Of a stretch of DNA of 62,000 bases, positions 34,252-44,429 are shown in pieces. The position numbers and the translations under genes were made by a program. The stretch is from Cryptomeria japonica (taxonomy: Eukaryota; Streptophyta; Pinopsida; Cupressales; Cupressaceae), in contig NC_081406.1 in NCBI RefSeq assembly GCF_030272615.1, forward strand, positions 186,284,770 to 186,346,769, written 5' to 3'. The notes below the pieces were generated by a model that saw nothing but the letters and a program-made list of their open reading frames with translations, searched no databases and was not told where the DNA came from. Numbering within the stretch: position 1 is the stretch's first letter; every line of letters starts with the position of its first letter.

Positions 34252-37203
34252 TCATCTAGTCTTAGTAGGAAGTTGCGAAGAGTGAGGAGGAGGAATGTTC
34301 TCATCCTTATCACTTGGGTGTTTAGGTTGTGGTCTCTTAGGTTGAATACTAGGAGAAGAGGAAGGTCTCTTCTCTCCATAAGAGGAAGGAGGAGGAACTG
34401 CTCCATATAAGGGAGGAATATTTGGTTTAGGAAGGAGACCAAGTCCATCATGACGAGGAGGGATAGGTCTACTTTTAGGAAGTTTATTAATCATAGGCAT
34501 AGTCACATCCATAGGGATGGGTTGGGAATCTTCTTGAGGAAAGACATTAGTTTTATCTTTCAAAGGAAGAACTTCCTTCTCAAGAACGATAGGAATGTCA
34601 AGTTTGGGTGTTCTAGGTTCGCTTAGAGATAGGATCATATCTTTTTTCCACTTTTGATAAGATTTAAAAAGATGATCACTTCGCGAAGGAAGAGATTGGA
34701 ATTGTTTAGGCCAAAAGTAATCAATAGGAATGCTAGAAGTTCTTTCAGCTGGTTTAAAGAGACTATGATTGACAGTAACAACTTCACCATTATGGGGAAA
34801 TTTCAAACACTTATGAATAGGAGAAGCAATAGCTTTCATGGAAGATAGCCAAGGATAGCCTAGCTTCACACGAAATTGTTCGGATGATGGAATAATAGCA
34901 AAGTCCACATCAAGGGATTTGTAATGGACCTCAATAGGTAATGTAATGGAACCAATTGTAGGAGAAGAAAATGCATCAAATAGTTTCACAACCACATTTA
35001 TTTCGTCATAGATCACTTGATTCAATTGCAAAGTAAAAAGAAATTCTTCAGTAATGATATTAACCATACAAGAAGGATCAATAAGCACTCCACGGCAAGG
35101 TGTATTCTTGACTTTTGCAACTATATATAAAGGACCATCAGGTGCCCTAATAGTTTCACTGGAATCAAATGTGATGGAAGGTTCTTTAGGGATTTTCTGT
35201 TGCTCTACAAAGTTAATCACATTCGGAGTCATAGACACAAGATCATTAGGTGAGACAGAGGAATCAGTAGTATCAATCGCATTAGAGGTATGAGAAGGTA
35301 ATGGATCAGTAAAAATCTGAAGATTTTGGTTAGGAGGAGCTACAGATGTGTTACCTTTATCATTCACTCCAGAAACAGAGATAGTATTATTATCAATCAA
35401 ATCTTGAATTTTACCCTTTAAAGCAAAACATTTTTTAGTATCATGCCCAGGATGACGATGAAATTGACAAAAAGATTTGTTATCAAAATAGGGTGAGTTA
35501 ATCTTTGCAGGATCTATTTGCCTTATAGGAGGAAGAGTAAGCACATTTTTTTCCAATAACTTATTCATAATACTATGCAATGATTCATTCAAAGGAGTAA
35601 ACTTTCTTTCTTTCTTGAAAAACTTAGAAATAGGAGGCACACCTGATGCCGCATTCACATTGTTGTTGATGATATTTTCATTGAATTTAATGGACTCTCT
35701 GTTCGGTTTAAACTTCCCAAATGGTTGTTGACTACTATCACCCTTATCACTCGAAGCCATAGGATTTGCTTGTTCCATTTGACTCACAGTCAGTTGATAA
35801 TTGTGAAGAGTTGCGCACAACTGTTGGAAAGAAGTAAACTCAAAAAACAGGAGTTTTTCTCTAATATCTTTTTGTAAATTAGAAATAAAGATTCTTTGAA
35901 TATCATTGTCAGGTACTGGAAAAGAAATTTGAGCATACAAATGCTTATAACTACCAATGAAATCAGTCACCCTTTCTTTAACACCTTGTTTACAATGCAT
36001 TAAATCAATCAAAGTAACTTTAGGACTTATATTGTTTTGAAATTGTTGAATAAAAGCATTTGCAAGTTGTTCGAAAGAAGTAATAGAATAGGAAGGCAAT
36101 GAGCAATACCATTGTAGGGCTTTATCTCTTAATGTTCTAGTAAACAGTTTTGCAAGCAACCTTTGGTCATAAGCAAAATCGGTACATATTGTTTGAAAGG
36201 TCTTAACATGTGTTAGAGGATCACCCTTACCATTATAAAGCTCCAACTGCGGGATTTCAACATGTTTAGGGGGGATAGCTCTAACAATGTCAAGAGAAAG
36301 TGGGCTCGCAACATCAAATGTCGGCACACTAAACTTAGATCGATTCATAGAGGCAATTTGTTGCTGTAAAGAAGAGACAGTTTGTGCAAGATTGTTAATG
36401 GTCGCTTCAATCGAAGAGTTCATATTAGACGTGTTAGATTGTGATGGATGTGTTATGTTATTGAAAGAAGGTAGAGAGTAAGGTGGTGGGACACTATGAT
36501 AGTTAGTCATAGCAGATGATTGGAAAGGAGGAACACTACAAGGAGGAATGGAAGGGTTAAATGAATTGCCCCCTTGTGTCATGTTTATTTGTGGAGATAT
36601 AATAGGAACACTCATTGAAGGAATGAATGAAGAAGACAGATTGAATGAAGGAAGAGGGTTGATTGAAGAAGAAGGATTGCCCCCATGACTGGTGATCATA
36701 GGAGGAATGTCTTGTATTGAAGTAGTCATTATGTTTGATGTAAAAGCAGGTATACTAGCAATAGGAGTTGTCAAAGGAATAGAATGATTGACTTGAGTAG
36801 GAGGTTGTGTATAACCTAAGGTTTCGGCACAACTTTTCATAGGCATCACATTCGAATCCACAATGTGTGCAATACCACGCAAAATATCAATTCCATTCTT
36901 ATCACTTTGAACCATACGTTTTAGACCCTCAATTAATGAAAGAGCTTCACTATCAGGGTATTCTTGAGACATCCATTGTCGAAAATCATCAAATTGGTTA
37001 TCCAATTTTGAAAGTTGTTCTACAGAAACCTCATGGAGAGCTTCTTCATCATTAAGAGGATTAGAGGAATTACCCATGTCCTGGTTAAAAAGGCCATTCA
37101 AATTAGGTTCCATCTCCTCAGTAATTACACCTTGGAAGGACTTAATTCTAAGGCTTCGTCTAACGGGAATAGTGTAAGTAGGGCTTATTGTTGTAAAACT
37201 CAT
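34252..37203 (-). CDS. Gag-protease polyprotein, gypsy-like (983 aa)
   Basis: A single uninterrupted frame from ATG 37203, remarkable among the dead genes around it. A low-complexity Pro/Ser/Asn-rich region (about residues 160-290) precedes a retrotransposon gag domain (about 320-476; 'LYNGKGDPLTHVKTFQ'...'QWYCSLP'). A C-x3-H-type zinc motif follows (about 578-592; 'FCQFHRHPGHDTKKC'). Next is a retropepsin-like domain (about 695-840) whose active site reads 'LIDPSCMVNIIT', so the canonical D-S/T-G is altered to D-P-S. A Pro-rich tail follows. The frame ends at TGA 34254-34252 but stays open beyond it to TAA 34032-34030 and then to TGA 33807-33805. The ancestral ORF was therefore probably about 1130 codons, with two later nonsense changes; the first looks like CGA to TGA. 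Gag forms the particle; polymerase would have to come from a partner element. Confidence 0.9.
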   Translation of the reverse strand: MSFTTISPTYTIPVRRSLRIKSFQGVITEEMEPNLNGLFNQDMGNSSNPLNDEEALHEVSVEQLSKLDNQFDDFRQWMSQEYPDSEALSLIEGLKRMVQSDKNGIDILRGIAHIVDSNVMPMKSCAETLGYTQPPTQVNHSIPLTTPIASIPAFTSNIMTTSIQDIPPMITSHGGNPSSSINPLPSFNLSSSFIPSMSVPIISPQINMTQGGNSFNPSIPPCSVPPFQSSAMTNYHSVPPPYSLPSFNNITHPSQSNTSNMNSSIEATINNLAQTVSSLQQQIASMNRSKFSVPTFDVASPLSLDIVRAIPPKHVEIPQLELYNGKGDPLTHVKTFQTICTDFAYDQRLLAKLFTRTLRDKALQWYCSLPSYSITSFEQLANAFIQQFQNNISPKVTLIDLMHCKQGVKERVTDFIGSYKHLYAQISFPVPDNDIQRIFISNLQKDIREKLLFFEFTSFQQLCATLHNYQLTVSQMEQANPMASSDKGDSSQQPFGKFKPNRESIKFNENIINNNVNAASGVPPISKFFKKERKFTPLNESLHSIMNKLLEKNVLTLPPIRQIDPAKINSPYFDNKSFCQFHRHPGHDTKKCFALKGKIQDLIDNNTISVSGVNDKGNTSVAPPNQNLQIFTDPLPSHTSNAIDTTDSSVSPNDLVSMTPNVINFVEQQKIPKEPSITFDSSETIRAPDGPLYIVAKVKNTPCRGVLIDPSCMVNIITEEFLFTLQLNQVIYDEINVVVKLFDAFSSPTIGSITLPIEVHYKSLDVDFAIIPSSEQFRVKLGYPWLSSMKAIASPIHKCLKFPHNGEVVTVNHSLFKPAERTSSIPIDYFWPKQFQSLPSRSDHLFKSYQKWKKDMILSLSEPRTPKLDIPIVLEKEVLPLKDKTNVFPQEDSQPIPMDVTMPMINKLPKSRPIPPRHDGLGLLPKPNIPPLYGAVPPPSSYGEKRPSSSPSIQPKRPQPKHPSDKDENIPPPHSSQLPTKTR

Positions 37204-38371
37204 GCACTAAAGAAAGAGAGAAGATTTTGAATTTTAGAGGTAGCAAATTTCAATAAAACCAGCCAATCTCCTAGATTTAAGCTATTAAATGCAATCAGGA
37301 CAATCTCCCGAAATTTCGGAAAAAATGTCCGGGACCGTGGCAAACGGAGTGCACACGGTCCTCGCAACTTTTTTCGAAATTTTCAGGGATGAAAGTTATG
37401 ATGATTTTAAAGCTAATCTGAAAAAATTGAGTGATTTTACGATCTGTAGATAGGCCAAATTAAAGTTGCAATCTCAAAATTGAACCCTACCAAGATTGTT
37501 GAAAAATGCAAATTTTGAATTTTGAAAAAGAGAGGGAAACTGAAATTTTGAATTTTATGATTTTAGAGGGAATACTGAAAGCAATGCAAGCTTTGAAATT
37601 TAAAAGTTGACTCAATTTCATGCAAAATTCAAATTTGAAAGCGGAAATCAGAGTTGTTGCAATTAAACACTTAATTTCAAAAGTCACAAATTGTAAAAAT
37701 TTGAATAAAGCACTGAAATTTCGAATGAGTGCCAACACACTTTTCAGATTTAGGATAGTAAGGAACACAATTTTGGTATGAATTTTAATTTCAACAATTT
37801 TTGAATGATTATAAGCCTTTATCCAAGCAATCACTAGACCAACTTTGACTTTAATTTTGAAAGTGTTAGAATTGATAAAATCAGTCAAAATTCTGGATTT
37901 TAGCAGAAAAATACAGTAAGATCTAGCTCCCAAAATTTCGGAAAAAATGTCAGGGACGATGGCGCTCGGGGTGCACACGGTCCTCGCAACTTTTTTCCAA
38001 ATTTTCAGGGATGGAAGATATTGTGATTTTATTGCAGAATCCAAAGTTACAGCCGATTTGGAGGTGTTTTGATTAGTGAAATTATCAGTCAAAGGTTGAA
38101 TCAAGAAGGTCTTAAAAATTAGGGTTTTGACATTTAACCACTTAATTTTTAGAATTAGAGCACAAATATGAATTGACAATTTGCAATAGAAGGGTAGATC
38201 TGAAACAAGCATTAACAATTAAACATTTCACAAGTTTAATTACTTAAAAAGAAAATTTTAGGGTTTTTATGCAATTAACCTCTAAAATTTGCAAAAGATC
38301 AAACATGGAAATGTAATTAGGGAAGCAAATTTTTCAGATCTAACCATGAATAATCAGAATGAGGATGTTCA
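37204..38371 (-). other. Leader region of gypsy-like element
   Basis: About 1.2 kb between primer-binding site and gag ATG. It contains two copies of a 65-bp block (about 37318-37392 and 37940-38014) with 'gtgcacacggtcctcgcaac' and 'aaattttcaggga', and the core of that block also occurs in both LTRs. This position suits packaging or dimerisation signals. The 37487-38218 open frame lies in low-complexity A/T-rich sequence and is probably not a gene. Confidence 0.65.
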
Positions 38372-38385
38372 TGTCGGGTTCACCA
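38372..38385 (-). promoter_or_regulatory. Gypsy-like primer-binding site
   Basis: tggtgaacccgaca on the minus strand, three bases after the 5' LTR. The TGG start is as required for pairing with a tRNA 3' CCA end; I do not assign the tRNA. Confidence 0.8.
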
Positions 38386-38388
38386 AAA

Positions 38389-39625
38389 TGTAAAGCGGAA
38401 AAATCGAACCCTAGTTGTTCTCCCCTCCCCAACTCCAAGGAGAGAGAAGGGAGAGTCACTAGGGTTGATGGTTTTCACTTAAGAGAGACTTTACATTCAA
38501 AAGAGGGGTTGAAATCCACAAGATCCAATCCCACGCAATGCAAGATTGGATTCTAAATGAGTTTCAAGGGTTAAGATATCAAGGATACCCTCTTTTGTAA
38601 AGAAATGTAGATAGAATGATTGAACTAGGAATGCATGTAAAGTGAGAAAGATTCACTTATAAACAGAGATAGGAATATAGGATGAAGTTGCGGACCTGGA
38701 ATTAGTAGTAAAATGTCGAGACGGTGCTGTTCTGCAAATTTGAGTGAAAGTTGACAGGACGATGGCGCCCGACGTGCACACGGTCCTCCGAAAAATCCGC
38801 GAAACGAAGGGGGATCTGTTCGTCTCTGCACAAGGATTCCAGATCTTCAATTACAGCCGCATACCTGCAACCTACACACAGAAAAGAGAGGATGATTGGG
38901 GGGTTAGGGATGAGGGGTTTGCCTTTAGGTCAAACCCCGGTTTTGGAATTAACCAAGAAATGAGAATGCTGTAAATGTAAATGTTTGTAATGTAAACAAG
39001 TACTGATACCTTGTTGTAAGAATGTTTGTATTCTTACATGCGAAGGTGTAATGTATGTAGTATGTAATGTGTTGTAAGTGATCTCCTCTTCAATGGTTGA
39101 ATCCTTGTCTTGAATGCAACACTTAGCCTTGAATGGAGACTTAGAATGCTCAATTGCTTGAAGGAATGCTTGAATGTTTGAATATCGCTTTCACCTTTTT
39201 TCCCCTCTCCTCCAAAATGGGAGAGGAAATGTAGCTTATATACTTGTCAATTAGGGCTGATAGACTGATTTTCCCGACCTTAGGCCGACCAGGAAATGTT
39301 ATTTTCCAATTTGCAAACTTAAAGACCCGAAGCCCCATAAGAGACCGAGCCCAAAATAGGGCCAGGGACCAGGGCGCTGAGCGCCATGGTCCTGGGGGAC
39401 CAAGGCGTTGGGCACCCTAGTCCTGAAGGACTAGGGCGCTGGGTGCCATGATCCCACCTCCCGAGACAGCAGGGTGCAAGGAGGACCAGGCCAGGGTGCA
39501 GAAAAATGCAGTTTTTGATGTCATGAACAAGTTTCGGGGTCTCCATTCAGGTTCCGTGTTGCATCACCATTGTGAAGACCCAAATGCAGTCGAAATTGCA
39601 AGTGTCACAATTTTAGGACGCTACA
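38389..39625 (-). repeat. Gypsy-like 5' LTR
   Basis: 1237 bp, very similar to 31783-33015. Differences include a shorter cttgaatg run, an extra 21 bp near 39572-39592 and scattered C/T changes in the palindromic units (39367-39457). High similarity indicates the most recent insertion in this nest. Confidence 0.92.
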
Positions 39626-40814
39626 ATTGGGTTTCACCTCAGTTTGTGGATAAGGCTTTGGTTTTGCTTATGGCGTTACATTCGCTGCTCTCTCTTGGTT
39701 TTTTGGTTTCAGCGCCTCCAAGGTTGGAATTCCCCTTGCAGATTGTCCCTCCTTTGAGAGAGGACAAGGAACCTCCTAATGAGAGCTCAAGCTCTTGGTT
39801 TTTGACTTGATTACATTATGCAGGTATCTTTTTGGTTCATATCTCTTTTTGATGCAGGATTATATCTCAGGAATTATTCGAATTTTTTTGCGATCTTGAG
39901 AGGTTTTGATGCGACATGGTTATTCGCTATGAGGTTGCTTCTGCAGTTTCAAATTCAGTGGTATCTTGGCCTTATGGGGCTGTGTGGTTATCTCCATTTT
40001 TTTATGGCATCTGGACACATGATATGTACATCTCTAAAGCTATGTAATGGGTGGTCAGTTTTAAACTGATCTTGTAAATAGGATATTTGGGTTATTTTAA
40101 TTTTTGCTTTTTCGGCCCGCAACCGGAGGTTTTCTTGTGGGTTATTTCCTGCTGGTATGCCCTTTGAACCCGTTGTAAACAAAAATTGAATATATTAATA
40201 AAAATAGTTTAGTGGCATGTCCACTTTTATTGAATATATATATATATATCTTTCTATTTGGCATCATCTTTTTTCTTAATTATTTATCCAAATTAGAAAA
40301 AAACTATATCACCTTGACATAGACTCTTTTCTCTAGTGCATCAATTTATTTCAAAAAATTTAAATAAATTTTACTATTTTTCCTTTACAAGATAATCAAC
40401 CTTATGGTTTAGTGTTGATGACCTACTTTCAATAAAAATAAAATATAAAATATAGAAACTAAGTAAAATATTAAAAGATATATATTCTGGAAAATTCACT
40501 TATAGATCTATAAAAGGGTATTTTTACATTTCCAAAAAAATATTATTTATAAGAGTAGGAGTTGTTGAAACATCGAGTTTTTCAAAAAGAAAAATTTTGG
40601 TAATCAAACCCAAAGTGGTATAGAATATATATTTAGTGGACAATTTCGATTGGAAAATTTGTGGCCCATATATAAGATAGCTATAATTTAATCTATATAG
40701 ACCATATGTTTGACTAAAATTAATTTTTAATTAGAATTACTGAAATTCACTTGTGCTGATAAGTTGGCCTGAAACGTGACAGTTTTGTGGTTTTACTCTT
40801 GCGTTTGGGCGGAT

Positions 40815-40973
40815 TGTTGCAAGGTGTGTGCCCTTGGTCTCCTTTTGTTGTGAAACACAGCGCTCGGGTTTGTGACATGGCTTAGCCGCCACTTGTGGGT
40901 TCTATAAGTCTAGTGGTTGTATCGGGCATTAACAAGTTGATCTTTTGGTGCAATGGCAACCGCACTTGTAACA
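40815..40973 (+). repeat. 3' LTR of TRIM-like element
   Basis: 159-bp partner of 31035-31193, followed by TSD atatt and the resumed copia integrase. Confidence 0.88.
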
Positions 40974-40978
40974 ATATT

Positions 40979-41570
40979 ATGTTTAATTTATTGATGATTT
41001 TAATAGAAGGATATGGGTATATTTTCTAAAGAGTAAATCTTAAGTCTTCAATCAATTTAAAGAATTTAAAGAAATGGTTGAGTTGCAAACTAAGAAGAAA
41101 ATAAAATGTTTAAGGATTGATAATGGCAATGAATTTTTCTCTAATGATTTTTGATATATTTTGTAAAGATTGTGGAATTCACATAAAGAAAACAACTTTG
41201 TATTCTCCACAACCGAATGGAGTTGCAGAAAGAATGAACAAGACATTAATTGAGAAGGCTAGGAGTATTGGGTGGTGGTGGACTAGAACAAAAAAATTTG
41301 GGCTAAAATTGTTGCCAGTACTTGCTACCTAATTAACAAGTCTCCTACATAAGCTCTTGTTCAAAAAATACCTATGGAGGCATGGTCAGGTCATAAGCCT
41401 TCATTGAGACATCTTTAAAAAAATTGTTGAGATGTATATGCACATATGCCAAAAAAGAAGAAAACTTAGTTGTAAAACAAGATTGTGAAATGTTATATCT
41501 TCATCAAATACAGTTATGGTGTGAACAGCTGCAAGATTTGGGACCCTGATACACAAAAGGTAATACATAA
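40979..41570 (+). pseudogene. Integrase, family-A internal 3
   Basis: Resumes the integrase with 'DDFNRRIW' near 40993, 'RIDNGNEF' (second Asp, near 41115), and 'YSPQPNGVAERMNKTLIEKARS' region (Glu, near 41229). A frameshift follows before '[24 protein letters not shown]'. Stops and shifts throughout. Confidence 0.8.
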
Positions 41571-42660
41571 TCAAAGTATTACTTTTAAAGAAACAAATGC
41601 TCCTTTTGTTACATTGCAACCAAAATAGACTAAACAAGAAGATGTGATTCAATTTCTGTCTATTTTTAAAAGAGTTTAATAGATACCCCTAGATAGGCAA
41701 AAAGTTGAGGAGAGTTCATCTAGCTCTAAATCTTCAGAGGAGGAGGAAGAACTTCCAAATCAACTTATTCAAAGATATACAAGACATAGAAAACCACCTA
41801 AAAGATATTTTCCTAATAATTGGAGATGTATTTTTTCTTTCAATACTAATGTGAATGAGCCTAGATCTATAGAAGAGGCGTGAGATATGAATAATGCAGA
41901 ATCCTGGAAGATTGCTACGGAAGAAGAAATGGCATCTTTGAAAAAGAATGATACATGATATCTTTTACCATTGCATGAAGGATATAAACCTGTTGGTGTA
42001 AATGGGTGTTGAAGAAAAAGATTGGTTTAGATGGAGGTATTTAGAAGTATAAAGGAAGATTGGTTGGGAAAGGCTACTCTAAGATTGAGGATGTTCACTA
42101 TGGTGAGATATTTTCTCCTATTGTAAAAATGACATCCATTAGACTTTTTTTTCCATTATTGTTGCTTATGATCTAGAGGTTGAGAAAATAGATGTGAAAA
42201 CTAATTTCCTTCATGGTGATTTGGAGGATAATATCTATATGGCACAGCCAGAGCACTATGTGGTAAAAGGTAAAAGTAATTTGGTTTGTAAATTGAAGAA
42301 ATGTTTCTATGGCCTCAAGCAGAGTCCTAGGATGTTGTACCAAATATTTGATACATATGTGTTGAGTTTGAGATTTGAGCATTCTAAATTAGATCATTGT
42401 GTTTTTTATAAATAAATTATGATCATTTCTTATACATTTACATTGCATTATGTTGATGATATGTTATTCATTGGTAAAGGGAAAGGTATGATTTTGGAAC
42501 TAAAGTCTCAACTTGCTGCTAAATTTGAAATGAAATATATTGGTTCAGCAAAACACATTATTGGGATAAAAATTAGAAGAGATAGAGTGAACAAAAAGAT
42601 ATTGTTAGGTCAGAGTAAGTATGTGAATTCAATTTTATAGATGTTCAACTTGCAAGAATG
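41571..42660 (+). pseudogene. Linker and reverse transcriptase, family-A internal 3
   Basis: The linker is followed by RT blocks 'ESWKIATEEEMASLKKNDT', 'VGKGYSKIEDVHYGEIFSP', '[33 protein letters not shown]' (open 42194-42415) and 'YVDDMLFIGKGKGM' (open 42419-42640, Y-V-D-D intact). TAG replaces glutamine in several places. Confidence 0.82.
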
Positions 42661-43440
42661 TAGACCATTATGTGTTCCTTTTATTGTTGGAACAAAATTA
42701 TCATTTCAGATTGTCCTAAATCCGCATCAAAGATGGAAGACATGAGCTAAGTGTCTTACTAGAGTTCACTTAGAAGTTTGATGTAAGTTGTGATCTGCAT
42801 TAGACCAGACATTGCCTAAGAAGTGGGAGTTATTTCTAGATATACGTCTAATCCTGGTAGAATTCATTGGGATGTAGTTAAAAGGGTCTTCAGATATTTG
42901 AAGGGTACCTCAAAATATTATTTGTCTTATCATGGTAATTTGATAGGAAATAAGATTTCTATCGATATTCATGGTTATGTGGATTTAGTATGGGTAGGTG
43001 ATGATGTTAGCAGAGGATCCACCAATGCTTATGTGTTTACTTTATTTGGTGGTGCATTTAGTTGGATGAGTAAGTAAAAGGATTTGGTTGTCCTTTCCAC
43101 TACTAAAGTAGAGTATATGGAAACTATTCATGCTTGTAAAGAAGCCATTTAGCTTAAGGGATTGTGTTTAGATATTGGAATAAAACAAGGTGTACTGATC
43201 GTTTATTGTGACAGTCAATGTGTGATCTACCTAGCTAAGAACCTGACCTTTCATGCTCGAACCAAACTCATTAATGTTTAGTATCATTTTGTTAGAGACA
43301 TGGTCAATGATGACAAGGTGAAGTTGGTTAAGGTGGATGCTTTGATGAATGTTGCAGACTCTTTAACTAAGGCTATGAGCATAGAGAAGTTTAGAAGGTG
43401 TTCAGGGTTTATGGGGCTCATAGCCCCTAGAAATTAATTT
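42661..43440 (+). pseudogene. RNase H, family-A internal 3
   Basis: Open piece 42823-43077 with 'WDVVKRVFRYLKGTSKYYL' and 'GYVDLVWVGDD' (D-W changed to V-W), then 'VEYMETIHACKEAI' and 'VYCDSQCVIYLAKN' blocks after stops. The tail ends 'GLIAPRN' and the purine tract ctaggagaa precedes LTR4. Confidence 0.8.
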
Positions 43441-43491
43441 ATTGTGTACATACTCCCTTTTCTCTTGCAAGGTGTTGGACATCTAGGAGAA

Positions 43492-44302
43492 TGTTAGGAA
43501 AGTGGTGTCTCAACCTTGCATGCACATAAGATTACTATTTTAATAAGTTTGTATTTGTGCATGGATTCATCCAAAAAAAATCCCAAAGCTTTGAATTGGC
43601 TAGATAAGCATGTTGATAAATTTTGGTTGCAAGATTGTGTCTAGATTTAAATATATTAACATTTTTATTTTAAAAAGTTGCAAACAAAACTTTTGAAGTC
43701 AACTATGAGGGCATCAAACAATTTGTTAATCAAACACTCGGTTCAAAAGTTATGGCCTCTAGAATTTGGGTATCCTAAAATAAGAATTATAAAAATGTGT
43801 CAAACATATAAATGAGTTGTAACAAGGAGGTACATATGTTGATGTGTGTTTTGACACATCATAGGGAATCTAAGATTGGAGATAAGATGAGTGTCACTTT
43901 ATTGGATGATTTTAACCCATGGTTAAATGTAATATTTTTGTATGGTTTTATGTATTGTATCTCCAATATATGAGGTATGTGAGATGGAGGTTGTGGGTAA
44001 GAGTCTAATAGCTATTGAGTTACCCATGAATCTTTGGTTGGTGATACTCCTATGAAAAGATTTCTCTACAAGTATATTGTAATTTATTATTGATTTCTAA
44101 ATAACATATTAGGTGGCTTTTGTAGCATAGAATTTTTCTCTCGAAAGGGTTTTTCCCATGTAAATCATTATGTCGTGATATGCATGCTATTTATGTTTAT
44201 TTTTGTTAAGTTTATGTGACTATAACGATCTGTAAAATTGTTTGCATTTATCTCCTCTTAAGGTTGGTGTAGGAATTTGTTCCACTACTTAAATTTCTTA
44301 CA
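43492..44302 (+). repeat. Family-A LTR4
   Basis: 811 bp, TGTTAG to TTACA. Shorter than its sisters through small internal deletions, including one near 43710. It is shared by internals 3 and 4. Confidence 0.86.
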
Positions 44303-44429
44303 AGTGGTATCATAATCTAATCACCTTTGGTTTCAGTTGTGATTTGTTGAGTTTTTTAAACTAATCCAAAATTGAATGGGAGCTTGTGTAAGAGATACTT
44401 TTTGATCTTGTTGAAAGAATTTTTAGATG

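Larger units (their letters stand above)
31783..39625 (-). mobile_element. Ty3/gypsy-like non-autonomous element (gag-protease only)
   Basis: 7843 bp with LTRs of 1233 bp (31783-33015) and 1237 bp (38389-39625) and a perfect 5-bp TSD attgg (31778-31782, 39626-39630). The orientation is minus: the primer-binding site tggtgaacccgaca follows the right LTR (38385 down to 38372), then a leader, the gag-protease ORF, and a polypurine tract taaagtgggggctaaa (33031 down to 33016). There is no reverse transcriptase, RNase H or integrase in the 5.4-kb internal region. It is the best-preserved element in the window. Confidence 0.92.
31650..40240 (+). mobile_element. Retroposed 3' fragment (LINE or processed-transcript type), split by gypsy element
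   Basis: The TRIM-like sequence stops at about 31648 and resumes at about 40242. The flanks share a long degenerate duplication, aatataaatcttttt-att (31631-31648) against atatatatctttctatt (40242-40258), as expected of target-primed insertion. The inserted DNA is 31650-31782 plus 39631-40240. Once the gypsy element is removed it has an open frame of about 100 residues ending at TGA 39808-39810 with 'PNESSSSWFLT', followed by about 400 bp of 3' untranslated-like DNA and an AT-rich end with aataaaa motifs (40197-40203). I do not recognise the protein piece; a 5'-truncated LINE or a retrocopied host mRNA are both possible. Confidence 0.5.
31035..40973 (+). mobile_element. TRIM-like element with 159-bp LTRs, carrying nested insertions
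   Basis: Direct repeats of 159 bp lie at 31035-31193 and 40815-40973, each TGTTGCAAG...CTTGTAACA (imperfect inverted termini). A perfect 5-bp TSD atatt (31030-31034, 40974-40978) flanks them, inside copia integrase. The element's own internal DNA is 31194-31649 plus about 40240-40814, roughly 1.0 kb, with no ORF. A degenerate ggtgctatcaaa follows the 5' LTR where a primer-binding site belongs, and a G-rich tract precedes the 3' LTR. The two LTRs differ at about nine positions by eye. Confidence 0.88.

Noticed and set aside
37487-38218. 243-residue minus-strand open frame as a gene
   Set aside because: It lies in the A/T-rich leader of the gypsy-like element, has a low-complexity Phe/Ile/Lys/Ser composition and overlaps the repeated leader block.
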